NCBI RefSeq assembly: GCF_016839145.1
Contig: NZ_CP069303.1
Coordinates: forward strand, 2,914,001-2,978,000
Direction of reading: 5' to 3'
Length of the DNA stretch: 64,000 nt
From: Shinella sp. PSBB067
GTDB taxonomy: Bacteria > Pseudomonadota > Alphaproteobacteria > Rhizobiales > Rhizobiaceae
This document shows, in pieces, positions 17,860 to 27,600 of this stretch (position 1 is its first letter; each line of letters starts with the position of its first letter). The notes below the pieces were generated by a model. That model did no database searches and was not told the DNA's origin. It worked only from the letters and a program-made list of their open reading frames with translations. Position numbers and translations under genes: made by a program.

Positions 17860-19314
17860 TTACTCGCCGGCGACGGCCGGGCCTCCGGCAGCGCGCCGCA
17901 TGAACGGCAGAACGAACAGCCCGGCCGCCACGACGACCGCACTGGTCAGCAGCACGGCATAGTTCTCGTACCAGTTGGCATCGGGCATGCGTGGCCATGC
18001 GAGGTTTATGATCGCCGAAACCCCATAGGCGAAGGCGAGCAGCGTGACGGGAACGCCCCATCCCCGAAGGTTGAACGGACCCGATGGCTTCCAGCCGCGC
18101 AGCCGCGCCGATATCGCCGCAAACACCACCATCTGGAAGGCAATGTAGATCCCGACGGCCGCGAAGCTGACCACCACGGCAACGGCGTTGCTGAGGAAAT
18201 AGCCGCCCACGGTGATGATTGCCGGAACGATCCCGCAGATCACCAGGGCGACATTCGGGACATGCGTGGACGACAGCCTTGCCAGCGCCCTGGAGGCGGG
18301 CAGCATGCCGTCCCGGGCGAAGGAGAACATGAGGCGGCTGGCGGCGGCCTGCAAGCTCAGCACGCAGGACAGGAACGACACCAGGACGACAAGCAGCACG
18401 ACCCGCGCACCGGTTTCGCCGAAATTGGTGGTCAGCACCGTCCAGACCGGATCGGTATCCTGCCCGGCGATCACGGCGCCCATGTCCTTGACGGCCAGGA
18501 TCAGGGCAAGACAGACGAACATGGCCGCGGCACCCCCGACATAGATCGTCAGGCGCATGGCGCGCGGGATCGCCCGGCTGGGGTTCGGAACCTCCTCGGC
18601 GACGTCCCCGCACGCCTCGAAGCCGTAGTACTGGAAGATGCCGGCGAGCCCCGCCGCCAGGAACGCAGGCAGATAGCTGCCCTCGCCCGTGACGGAAAAG
18701 GTATCGAACAGCACGGAGAAGGGCTGTTCGCGGCCGAATGCCAGCAACCACGCGCCAACGATCAGCGCCCCGCCGAGTTCACACAGGAAACCCATCATCG
18801 CGACGCGGGCGAGCACCTTCGTGCCGGCGAGGTTGAAGAGTGTCGAGACCGCGATGATCAGGATCGCCGTCACGGTGTTGACGAAGGGCGAGGGTTCGAA
18901 ACCCGCCAGTGCGGCAAGATAGGGACCGGCGCCCATGGCGACGGCTGCGACGGTGGTGGCGAGCGCCCAGAGGTATACCCAACCCGTCATCCATCCCCAG
19001 CGGTCGCCGATCAGGCGACGTGCCCAGGGATAGACGCCTCCCGCTATCGGATATTGCGAAACGATCTCCGCGAAGACCAGACAGACGAGGAACTGGCCGA
19101 TGCCGACGAGGAGATAGCTCCAGAACATCGGCGCGCCGCCCGTCGCCAGTGCGAAGGCGAAGAGAGTGTAGACGCCGACGACCGGCGACAGGTAGGTGAA
19201 GCCGAGGGCGAAGTTTCCCCACAACGACATCTTTCGATCGAAAGAGGCCGTATAGCCCAGTGCTTCCAACTGGGCGTCATCCGCCCGGTCGTTCATTTGT
19301 TTGGCTGCGGTCAT
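17860..19314 (-). CDS. APC-superfamily amino acid/amine permease
   Basis: 484 residues with about 12 predicted membrane helices, of the amino acid-polyamine-organocation superfamily. The N-terminal [19 protein letters not shown] is the usual first helix and [16 protein letters not shown] [18 protein letters not shown] follows. The start at 19314 is preceded by GGAGGAG in the sequence ATGGAGGAGCAT; an earlier in-frame codon at 19353 lacks this. It would import an amine or amino acid by proton symport. A sigma-54-type promoter lies upstream on this strand (19495-19510), and the aldehyde dehydrogenase follows. Confidence 0.9.
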   Translation of the reverse strand: MTAAKQMNDRADDAQLEALGYTASFDRKMSLWGNFALGFTYLSPVVGVYTLFAFALATGGAPMFWSYLLVGIGQFLVCLVFAEIVSQYPIAGGVYPWARRLIGDRWGWMTGWVYLWALATTVAAVAMGAGPYLAALAGFEPSPFVNTVTAILIIAVSTLFNLAGTKVLARVAMMGFLCELGGALIVGAWLLAFGREQPFSVLFDTFSVTGEGSYLPAFLAAGLAGIFQYYGFEACGDVAEEVPNPSRAIPRAMRLTIYVGGAAAMFVCLALILAVKDMGAVIAGQDTDPVWTVLTTNFGETGARVVLLVVLVSFLSCVLSLQAAASRLMFSFARDGMLPASRALARLSSTHVPNVALVICGIVPAIITVGGYFLSNAVAVVVSFAAVGIYIAFQMVVFAAISARLRGWKPSGPFNLRGWGVPVTLLAFAYGVSAIINLAWPRMPDANWYENYAVLLTSAVVVAAGLFVLPFMRRAAGGPAVAGE

Positions 19315-19638
19315 ATGCTCCTCCATTATGTATCCGCATGATCGTGAACTCACGGCACCGTCCGCACTGGATCGCCCTCCGCCGATCCAGGGAAGATGGT
19401 GTCGAGATCCTGCAAGCGGGGCATGCTGTCCAGCATGGACGGACCCACATGCAGTGGCCGTCGTCTTCCCTCATCCCCGTCACGTCCTCCAAAAAGCATG
19501 AACCGTGCCACTCTCAAAAACTTCTATGTTTCAAACCGTTAGAAAAGGGGCCTCTTCGGCCCGGTGAAGGCATGTTGCGTTGTTGCAGCGTTTCTGGTGA
19601 GATTGTGCAGCAGTTGGATAGCGCTGGGGGGACGCTAA
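19315..19638. other. Divergent control region between APC permease and PAS protein genes
   Basis: 324 bp without a credible gene. It contains a sigma-54-like promoter for the leftward permease gene (19495-19510), which would give a leader of about 170 nt, and a GGGGGG-containing ribosome site just before the rightward start at 19639. No terminator was recognised. Confidence 0.5.
19495..19510 (-). promoter_or_regulatory. Sigma-54-type promoter for the permease/aldehyde dehydrogenase unit
   Basis: On the minus strand the sequence reads TGGCAC-GGTTC-ATGCT. The -24 element is perfect and the -12 keeps the essential GC at the right distance, with ATGC in place of TTGC. A sigma-54 activator is encoded 1.3 kb away on the other strand. 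Confidence 0.6.
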
Positions 19639-20778
19639 ATGAACATGCGGAAGGCGGCGGTCGGGCCCTACGGCTTCGCCGAAACTCTTCTTTGCGATCG
19701 TCTCGATTCCCGTGCCGTGCTCATTTCGGTCAGCCCTGCTGAAGCCGGGCTTCTGGGCTATCCCGACGGCGTGCTGACCGGGCTCGCGGCCGACCGGCTC
19801 TACGACGCGGCCTCGCTGCGCCGCTTGCTGGCAATGCTCTCCGAAGAGGGGTCGGGCGGTCCCTCTGCCTTTCCGGTGACGATGCTGCGCGCCGACGGCG
19901 TGCGGATCGAGCTGATGGCCATCGCCGTCAGGGGCGGCACGCAGGAGCAGCCGGTTCTGGACGTGTTCAAGGCGCCAGGCCTCGACACGGAGACAGCCTT
20001 CAGGGGGCTGGTGGAGAGCAACGAGATTCTCTGGTCGATCATCCAGAAAGCCCGGGAGGCAATCTGGTGCATCCGTTTCGACCGGCCGATCAACGTCAAG
20101 CTGGGCGTCGACGAGATCGTCGACCAGATCTTCGAGCATCCGGCTGTCTGGTGTATGTGCAACACCGCCATGGCGCGCGCTTACGGCCTGCGCGACGAAA
20201 GCAGCCTCAACGACCACGATGTCCGGTTCCATTGGCCTCGCAACACCGTGAACGAGGCTTTCATCCGTGAGGTGATCGCCAACGGTTTCCAGGTCGAAGG
20301 CGCGATTTCGGAGGATATCCGGCACGACGGCACGCCGGTCCTGATGGAAAACGACGTGCGTGCCTATATCGCGGACGGGAAACTGCACCGCCTCTGGGGC
20401 ACGCTGCGCGAGGTCAAGTCGGGCGGCTTCGGCGCCCAGGCCGAACGTGCCGACTACGCGGCGCTCGCCTTCGAGCTGCTGCCGATGCCGGCCTGTCTTA
20501 TCCGTTCCGACGGAACGGTGATCACGGAAAACATCGCCTGGCGGCTCGCCTTCGGGCCGCTCGCCCACGTCGCGGCGCGCATGGCCTTCCGGTCCGCCGG
20601 AACCGGCGAGCCCCGGGAGATCGTGCTGCCACTTCCGCTTGCGTCCGGTCATACGCAGCATCACCTCGTCGCCTGCCGCTGGCAGTCCGTCACCGAACAG
20701 GGAGCCTTTGCCGCCGGCACCGCCTACCTCACCGTCACCGCCCGGCAGTTGGAAACCGAGACCGGAGCCGGGACATGA
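19639..20778 (+). CDS. PAS-like sensor protein linked to a sigma-54 activator
   Basis: 379 residues with no recognisable DNA-binding or kinase module and no clear membrane segment. At least two regions look PAS-like: about residues 20-110 and a central part with VRFHWPRNTVNEAFI and LRAYIADGK-like VRAYIADGKLHRLWG, followed by a third possible one (FELLPMPACLIRSDGTVI). The ATG of the sigma-54 activator overlaps its stop (ATGA at 20775-20778), so the two proteins are made together. It is most simply read as a sensory partner that controls the activator in response to a small molecule. The exact function is not known. Confidence 0.6.
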   Translation: MNMRKAAVGPYGFAETLLCDRLDSRAVLISVSPAEAGLLGYPDGVLTGLAADRLYDAASLRRLLAMLSEEGSGGPSAFPVTMLRADGVRIELMAIAVRGGTQEQPVLDVFKAPGLDTETAFRGLVESNEILWSIIQKAREAIWCIRFDRPINVKLGVDEIVDQIFEHPAVWCMCNTAMARAYGLRDESSLNDHDVRFHWPRNTVNEAFIREVIANGFQVEGAISEDIRHDGTPVLMENDVRAYIADGKLHRLWGTLREVKSGGFGAQAERADYAALAFELLPMPACLIRSDGTVITENIAWRLAFGPLAHVAARMAFRSAGTGEPREIVLPLPLASGHTQHHLVACRWQSVTEQGAFAAGTAYLTVTARQLETETGAGT

Positions 20779-22181
20779 AGCGCAGCAAGATCGCCCCGTT
20801 TCGCCTCGATCCCAACCCGAACAGCATCGATCCCGACGCGTTGCTCAAGCTTTGCAGCGAGGACGGGTTCCAGCAATTCATCGATGTCCTGGACAGGGCC
20901 GTGATCGTCCTGGACGAGGAACACCGTATCCTTGCGCTCAACAAGGCCGCCGAAGCGACGACCGGCATCCACCGATCCGTTGCCTGCGGCGTTTCGGTGG
21001 AGGTCATGTCGGCCAGGAGCCGGGTCGACCTGAAGCCGCTGGCGAGCGGACATGCCATCGGCCATCGCAGCCTCATGTTGCGATGGCGCGACGAGCCCGG
21101 CGAGGTTCCGGCATCGCTTCATGTTCTGGCCAGGGCCGGTATGCCCTGCATCAGCCTTGCGCTGCTCCATCTGCCCGCAACGGGCGCCGCCCGGCCGAAG
21201 ACGGCCGAGACGCGGCCGCTCCTGCGCAGCGATACGCTGCCGCTCTACCAGAGCCGGCTCGAGCCGCTGATCGAGCTTGGCGTGCGCGCCTTCCAGGCGC
21301 GTCGCCGCATCTTGCTTCTCGGCGAAACGGGTGTCGGCAAGACAACGCTGGTCATGCAGATGCACCGGCAGGCCATCGGCGTCGACCGTCCTTTCGTTCA
21401 CGTCAACTGTTCCAGTATCAGCGAGACGCTGTTCGAGGCGGAGATGTTCGGCTATGAGCGCGGCGCCTTCACCGGGGCGCTTGCAAGCGGCAAGCCCGGC
21501 TTCATCGAGGCCGCCAGCGGCGGCACCCTGTTTCTCGACGAGATTGGCGACATGCCGCGCTCCCAGCAGGCCAAGCTCTTGAAGTTCCTGGAGGATGGTT
21601 GCATCCAGCCTGTCGGGGGCGTCCGGCAGAAGGCGGTCGACGTGTTCGTCGTCTGCGCGACCAATCGCGATCTGGCCGAGGATGTCCGCGAACGGTGCTT
21701 TCGCGAGGATCTCTACTATCGCATCGCGATGATTCCCCTCACGGTTCCGCCTCTTCGGGAATATCGGGAAGAGTTGCCGGGGCTCATCGACACGATGGTC
21801 GCGAACCTCAACCTCACGCGCCGGTGTCGGCTGGTCCTGTCGCAGGACTGTCGCCGGCTGATGGTCGAACACGGTTACCCCGGCAACATGCGGGAACTGA
21901 TCGGCATCATCGGCCGCCTCGACCTGCTGGCGGACGAGGTCGCCGGCGTCGAGCACCTCCCGCCGCAAATGGTGTCGGGCTTGCGGGGCGAGCCGCTTCA
22001 GGCCCCACCCTCGCTCGATGATGACGAGGATGCTGTCGTCGGGCAGCCTTTGAAGACGCGGGTGAAGGCCTATGAACGCCGCCTCATCGAGAACGCGCTC
22101 AGGGCCGCGCCTTCCAAGCGCCAGGCCGCCCGGGCGCTGGGCATCGATATCGCCTCGCTCCTGCGCAAGCTGCAGGAATAG
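20775..22181 (+). CDS. Sigma-54-dependent transcriptional activator (PAS-AAA+-Fis)
   Basis: 468 residues. A PAS domain at about 30-130 (FIDVLDRAVIVLDEEH), then the AAA+ core: Walker A GETGVGKT at 183-190, the sigma-54 contact loop GAFTGA at 230-235, and Walker B TLFLDEIGD at 251-259. A Fis-type helix-turn-helix ends the protein (ENALRAAPSKRQAARALGI). There is no receiver domain, so control is by ligand or by the PAS protein encoded just upstream. It lies between two operons that both carry -24/-12 promoter sequences, making it their probable activator. Confidence 0.92.
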   Translation: MKRSKIAPFRLDPNPNSIDPDALLKLCSEDGFQQFIDVLDRAVIVLDEEHRILALNKAAEATTGIHRSVACGVSVEVMSARSRVDLKPLASGHAIGHRSLMLRWRDEPGEVPASLHVLARAGMPCISLALLHLPATGAARPKTAETRPLLRSDTLPLYQSRLEPLIELGVRAFQARRRILLLGETGVGKTTLVMQMHRQAIGVDRPFVHVNCSSISETLFEAEMFGYERGAFTGALASGKPGFIEAASGGTLFLDEIGDMPRSQQAKLLKFLEDGCIQPVGGVRQKAVDVFVVCATNRDLAEDVRERCFREDLYYRIAMIPLTVPPLREYREELPGLIDTMVANLNLTRRCRLVLSQDCRRLMVEHGYPGNMRELIGIIGRLDLLADEVAGVEHLPPQMVSGLRGEPLQAPPSLDDDEDAVVGQPLKTRVKAYERRLIENALRAAPSKRQAARALGIDIASLLRKLQE

Positions 22182-22253
22182 CCTCCACCGATCTTTCCGG
22201 CATGGTCTCTTCTCGCCACCCGGCGATGTCAAAAAGCATCACGGCGCTGCGAA

Positions 22254-22269
22254 TGTGAAGCAAATCACG
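22254..22269. promoter_or_regulatory. TGTGA-N6-TCACG dyad upstream of the sigma-54 promoter
   Basis: TGTGA (22254-22258) and TCACG (22265-22269) are spaced by 6 nt, about 80 bp upstream of the -24 element at 22337. The form matches CRP/FNR-superfamily half-sites and the distance suits an enhancer for the sigma-54 activator. Which protein binds is unknown. Confidence 0.35.
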
Positions 22270-22336
22270 ATCGAAGCAGACTCCGAAAGCAACTGGAATG
22301 AAATCAAGCCATTGAAAATATATCAATAAATAAAAT

Positions 22337-22352
22337 TGGCACGCGCTTTGCA
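22337..22352 (+). promoter_or_regulatory. Sigma-54 promoter of the flavoprotein/ETF operon
   Basis: TGGCAC-GCGCT-TTGCA matches the -24/-12 consensus (TGGCAC-N5-TTGCW) at every conserved position. Transcription would start near 22363, about 43 nt before the ATG at 22406, which has a strong GGAGGAGG ribosome site. Confidence 0.85.
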
Positions 22353-22405
22353 AAGTTTCCGGCGAACGGCAGCAAAGAGTTCCCCTAACGGAGGAGGTTT
22401 GGGAA

Positions 22406-24610
22406 ATGGCGCGTGACCAGAAATACGATATCCTGTTCGACAAGGTGAAGATCGGCCCGAAAGTGTCGCCGAACCGGTTCTTCCAGACGTCGCACTGTGC
22501 CGGGGTCGGCTCGGAGCGACCCGGGACGCAGGCCCTGTTCCGCGGCACCAAGGCCGAGGGCGGCTGGGGTGTCGTCTTCACCGAATTCTGTTCGATCCAC
22601 CCGGAATCCGACGAATTCCCCTACACCTCCGCCCGCCTGTGGGACGAAGGCGACGTCCGCAACCTCGGCGCCATGTGCGACGAGATCCACAAGCACGGCT
22701 GTCTTTCCGGGGTGCAGCTCTGGTACGGCGGCATCCATTCGCCGCGGCTCGAATCGCGCGAAGTCCCCCGGTCGGCCTCCTGCCTGCCGTCCAACCTGCT
22801 CCCGGCACGCACCATCTATGCCGCCGAATGCGACGAGGACGACATCAAGGCGATCATCAACATGTACGTGCTGGCGGCCAGGCGGGCGCAGGACGCCGGC
22901 TTCGACCTGCTCGAGGTCACCGGCGGCGACAGCACGGTCCCGATCCAGTTCCTCGAGCGCCGCTACAACAAGCGCACGGACAAGTACGGCGGTTCGCTGG
23001 AAAACCGCGCCCGCCTCTATATCGAGATCATGACCGCGCTCAAGAAGGCCTGCGGCGACACCAGCGCCATCACCACCCGCTTCGAGCTCGATACCCTGCA
23101 GGGCCCACACGGCCTGCAGGCCAAGGACGAGGGCATCCGCTTCGTCGAACTGATGCATAGGGAAGGCGTGTGCGATCTCTGGGCGGTGAAGATCGGCGAT
23201 TACGAGGAATGGGGCGAGGATGCCGGCACCTCGCGCTTCCGCAAGTCGGGCTGGATGCTGCCCTTCGTCCGGGAAACCAAGGGCGTCGTCGGCGACACGC
23301 CGGTCGTCGTCAACGGCCGCTACACCAGCCCCGACGACATGGTCGCCGTCATCCGCGGCGGCATCGCCGACATCATCGGCGCCGCCCGCCCGTCGATCGC
23401 CGATCCCTTCCTGCCGAAGAAGATCGAGGAGGGGCGGCCCGAAGACATCCGCGAGTGCATCGGCTGCAACCAGTGCGTCTCCAAGTTCAACCAGTCCGGC
23501 CTGCTCAACTGTACCCAGAATGCCACCGCCATGGAGGAATACCGCCGCGGCTGGCATCCGGAACGCTTCACCAGGACGAACGACAGCTGTTCCGTGCTGG
23601 TGGTCGGCGGCGGCCCGGCCGGCATGGAATGCGCCCGCGTGCTCGGCGAGCGCGGCTACGACGTGCACCTGCGCGAGGCGGAGGCCGAGCTCGGCGGGCA
23701 CCTGCGCAACGTCATCCGCTATCCGCGCATGAACGAATGGGGCCGTGTCACCACATATCGCCAGATCCAGCTTGCCAAGATGAAGAATGTCGAGGTGCAT
23801 CTCGGTGTCGGCAAGATGACGGCAGACGACGTGCTGGCCTACGGCGCCGACAAGGTGGTGATCGCCACCGGCTCGCACTGGGCGACCGACGGCCTCGGCG
23901 CCGAAGGCCACGGCACGCTGCCCGGCTGCGACGCCTCGCTGCCGACCTGTCTCACCCCCGAGCAGATCATGGCCGGCAAGCCGATCCCCGGCGAACGTGT
24001 GGTGGTGCTCGACGGCGACGGCCATTTCACCGGCGTCAGCATGGCGGAATTCGCCGCCGATCTCGGCAAGAAGGTGACGCTCGTCACCAATATGTCGGAC
24101 CCGGCCGAATACAGCCAGTTCACCATGGAAGTGCAGAACAACAAGCGCATGATGCACGAGAAGGGCATCGCCATCCTGCGCAACCATTGGGTCGAATCCT
24201 ACGAGGACGGCAAGCTCACGCTGTTCTACCTCTACCGCCACGGCTGGGCCCTCACCGACCCCGAAAACGGCAGGATGCCGCGCCGCGAAGGCACCGACGT
24301 CACCTTGCTGGATGCGGACGCCGTCATCCTCGTCACCTCCCGCGTGCCGGACCAGGGGCTCTTCGCCGAACTGAAGCAGCGGCGCGGCGAATGGGAGGCG
24401 AACGGACTGCAGGCCGTCTACAGGGTCGGCGACTGCCATGCACCAAGGCAGATTTCCGACGCCGTGTTCGATGGCCACCGCCTGGCGCGCGAATTCGACA
24501 GCGAACACCCGCAATACCCGCTGCCGTGGATCCGCGAACGGCAGCTCTGGGGTTCGGAGACCGTGCCCGCCCTCGGCGACCGCCGCCCGGTCGTCGAGCC
24601 TGCCGTCTGA
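22406..24610 (+). CDS. Trimethylamine-dehydrogenase-like flavoprotein (DgcA family N-demethylase)
   Basis: 734 residues, colinear with trimethylamine dehydrogenase: an FMN TIM barrel, a [4Fe-4S] site (C351, C354, C357, C369 in CIGCNQC and LNCTQN) and FAD/NAD-type C-terminal folds (VVGGGPAGME). C31 in SHCAG matches the cysteine that binds FMN covalently in the enzyme from Methylophilus. Several substrate-pocket residues differ (F61 for Tyr60, F361 for Trp355, T172 and D175 for Tyr169 and His172; numbering of the reference from memory). The substrate is therefore probably another N-methyl compound, as in DgcA or stachydrine-type demethylases. It is first in a sigma-54 operon with its electron acceptors. 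Confidence 0.88.
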   Translation: MARDQKYDILFDKVKIGPKVSPNRFFQTSHCAGVGSERPGTQALFRGTKAEGGWGVVFTEFCSIHPESDEFPYTSARLWDEGDVRNLGAMCDEIHKHGCLSGVQLWYGGIHSPRLESREVPRSASCLPSNLLPARTIYAAECDEDDIKAIINMYVLAARRAQDAGFDLLEVTGGDSTVPIQFLERRYNKRTDKYGGSLENRARLYIEIMTALKKACGDTSAITTRFELDTLQGPHGLQAKDEGIRFVELMHREGVCDLWAVKIGDYEEWGEDAGTSRFRKSGWMLPFVRETKGVVGDTPVVVNGRYTSPDDMVAVIRGGIADIIGAARPSIADPFLPKKIEEGRPEDIRECIGCNQCVSKFNQSGLLNCTQNATAMEEYRRGWHPERFTRTNDSCSVLVVGGGPAGMECARVLGERGYDVHLREAEAELGGHLRNVIRYPRMNEWGRVTTYRQIQLAKMKNVEVHLGVGKMTADDVLAYGADKVVIATGSHWATDGLGAEGHGTLPGCDASLPTCLTPEQIMAGKPIPGERVVVLDGDGHFTGVSMAEFAADLGKKVTLVTNMSDPAEYSQFTMEVQNNKRMMHEKGIAILRNHWVESYEDGKLTLFYLYRHGWALTDPENGRMPRREGTDVTLLDADAVILVTSRVPDQGLFAELKQRRGEWEANGLQAVYRVGDCHAPRQISDAVFDGHRLAREFDSEHPQYPLPWIRERQLWGSETVPALGDRRPVVEPAV

Positions 24611-24616
24611 CCGGCA

Positions 24617-24646
24617 GGGCGGCGCCCCGCGATTGTGGCGCCGCCC
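24617..24646 (+). other. Intercistronic GC hairpin
   Basis: GGGCGGCGCC (24617-24626) pairs perfectly with GGCGCCGCCC (24637-24646) around a 10-nt loop. It fills the 55-nt gap between the demethylase stop and the ATG at 24666. There is no T-run, so an mRNA-stability or expression-ratio element is more likely than a terminator. Confidence 0.5.
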
Positions 24647-24665
24647 CCCCTTCGGAGCCCGCACC

Positions 24666-27600
24666 ATGCAAACGCGCGAACTGTTCTCGCAATTCTCCCC
24701 GTTCGCCTTCGGGATGTTCTACCTGATCGCGATCGCCGCCATCGCAGCCTTCGTCGCCGGACTGGCGCGGCACATGCTGCGCTATCGTCGCGGCCGGCCG
24801 GCGGGCGTGCCCGTCGACTGGCGGGGCGGCCTGCGGCGGATGCTCGACGACGTCGTCACGCACCGCACGCTGAGCCGCCGCGATCCTTATGCGGGAACCG
24901 CGCACAAGCTGATCTTCTTCGGCTTCGCCACGCTGTTCATCGGCACCTCGACCATCACGCTCGAATACGACATCGTGAAGCCACTCACCGGCCTGACCTT
25001 CTGGAAGGGCTGGTTCTACCTCGGCTTCAGCCTGGTGATGGACATCGCCGGGCTGATGCTGATCGCCGGCCTTGTGATGATGATCGCGCGCCGCGCCTGG
25101 TTCGGCCTTGCGAAACTCGATTACGTGCGCCGCTACCGCGGTGACACCGCGCCGCTGCCACGGGCGACGGCCTGGAAGATCGAGGACTGGATATTCCTGG
25201 TCACGCTGCTCCTGATCGCGCTCTCCGGCTTCCTGCAGGAGGCTGTCCGCCTGATCGTCGAAAGACCGCCGCTTTCCGATCTTTCGCCAGCCGGCGCCGC
25301 GCTCGGCAGGCTGCTCTCCGGCCTCGGACTCGATGCGGCGGGCGCCGCAGCGGTGCGCCGGGCCAACTGGTGGGTCCACGGCGTGCTGGCGCTTGCCTTC
25401 ATTGCCGGCGTCACCTGGACAAAGGGCAAGCACATGGTCGCCGCCTTCGGCTCGCTCGCCGTGCGCGACAGCCGCAGCGTCGCCCGCCTTCCCGACGTCG
25501 CCGAGGGCGAGCCGGTCGGCGTCACGCGCATGGACGATTTTTCCTGGCGCGATCTCCTGCATTTCGATGCCTGCACCAAATGCGGCCGCTGCCACGATGC
25601 ATGCCCGGCGCGGGGCAGCAACTACCCGCTGAGCCCGCGCGACGTCATCCTCGACCTGCGCCTGCTTGCGCAGGCGGGCGACAGCGCCGCAGATCCGCAT
25701 CAGGTAATCCCGCCGGAAACGCTCTGGGCCTGCCTTGGCTGCGGCGCATGTGCCGAAATCTGTCCCGTCGGCATCGAGCAGCCCGTCAAGATCCTGAAGA
25801 TGCGCCGCGCGCTCGTCGACAGGGGTGAGATGGACCCGACGCTGCGCGGCGTTCTGGAGACGGTCGCCAATGTCGGCAACAGCTTCGGCGAGCCCGCCCG
25901 CAAACGCGGCGCGTGGACGCGCGAGCTCTCGTTTCCCGTCAAGGATGCGCGCAGGGAACCGGTCGAGGCGCTGTGGTTCGTCGGCGACTTCGCCTCGTTC
26001 GATCCGCGCTCGCAGACGATCTCGCGCCTCGTCGCGCGGCTGTTCAACGCGGGCGGCCTCGATTTCGGCATCCTGTTCGACAGCGAGCGCACGGCCGGCA
26101 ACGACATTCGCCGCGTGGGCGAGGAAGGACTGTTCGAGGCACTGTTATCGCACAACGGCGCGCAGATGGCGCAGTCGTCCTTCGACTGGATCGTCACCAC
26201 CGATCCGCATTCGCTGAATACGCTGCGCAACGAATATGGCGGGGCCGTCAGGGACCGCAAGGTGCTGCACTATACCAACGTGCTCGCCGACTGGCTGGAA
26301 AGCGGGCGCCTGAAGGTGACGAAACCGCTCGGCAAGCGCGTGACCTATCACGATCCCTGCCATCTCGGACGGCTCAACAAGGAATACGACGCACCGCGAC
26401 GGGTGCTGCGCGCCATCGGCTGCGAGCTCGTGGAAATGCCGCGCTCGCGCGACAATTCCTTCTGTTGCGGCGCAGGCGGCGGGCGGATCTGGACACCCGA
26501 TCCGCCGGGCGTGGAAAAACCGTCGCACGGCCGTATGCACGAGGCGGCCGCGCTCGAAAATATCGACATATTCGTAACCTGCTGCCCGAAGGATCTGACG
26601 ATGTTTGAAGATGCACGAAAGGCAAGCGGCCACGAGGGCGACTTCCTGGTCGCCGACATCGCCGAACTGGTGGCCGAGGCGGTCGAGTTGCGGGCGATCC
26701 CCGCAAGCTACCTGCCGGAGCTGGCGAACCGCATCGCCGAAAGCCTGGCCGAGAAGGTGACCGCGCGCGTCGTGCCGGAGCTCATCCAGGCGCTTGCCGG
26801 CCAGTCGGGCCGGCTGTTGGCGGCCCCGCCCGCCCTTCCGGCCGAAGGGTTCACCACCCCGGCCCCGCACCCTCGGACGGCGGACGCCGAGCCGAGCGTT
26901 GCCGGCGGATGGTCGGTCGTGCCCGTCGCGCCGGCATTGATTGCCGACTACGATCGCCCGGCCAGGACCGGGGTCCGCGTCCTCGTCGCCGTCAAGCATG
27001 TCGGCAAGCTCGGCGACGAGTTCCGCTTCCGCCCCGATGGCCTCGACGTCATGCCCGAGGATCTCGACCATCAGTTGAACGAGTTCGACGAGACCGCGAT
27101 CGAGGCGGCGCTGCAGCTTGTCGAGGGCCTGGGCGCAGGCGAGGTGGTCGCCGTGACCATCGGGCCGGAAGAAGCCGAGCCATCGCTGCGCAAGGCGCTT
27201 GCCAAGGGGGCGCATCGCGGCGTCCGTGTCTGGAGCGAGGCCGCCTCCCCGGCCGACCCGATCGCGGTCGCCGCCTTGCTCGCCGGGGTAGCGTTGCAGG
27301 AAGCCGCCGATCTCGTTCTTACCGGCGTCCAGTCGAGCGACTTCGCCAACGGTGCGACCGCCGCCGCACTCGGCGGCGTCCTCGGCTGGTCGCATGCCGC
27401 GGTGGTGGTGGAGATGCAATGGGACGGCAGGGGCCGCCTCGACATCACCCGTGAACTGGAGGGCGGCGTTCGCCACCGCCAGAGCCTGCCGGCACCGGCG
27501 GTGCTGTCGATCCAGTCGGGCGCCAACGTGCCGCGTTACGCCACCATGCGCATGATCAAGGAAGCGCGGTCGAAGCCCGTGGCGGAGGCCGCCGTGGAGG

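Noticed and set aside
22385..24667. 760-codon open frame on the minus strand
   Set aside because: Antisense shadow of the TMADH-like gene; composition is not protein-like and no motif was seen.
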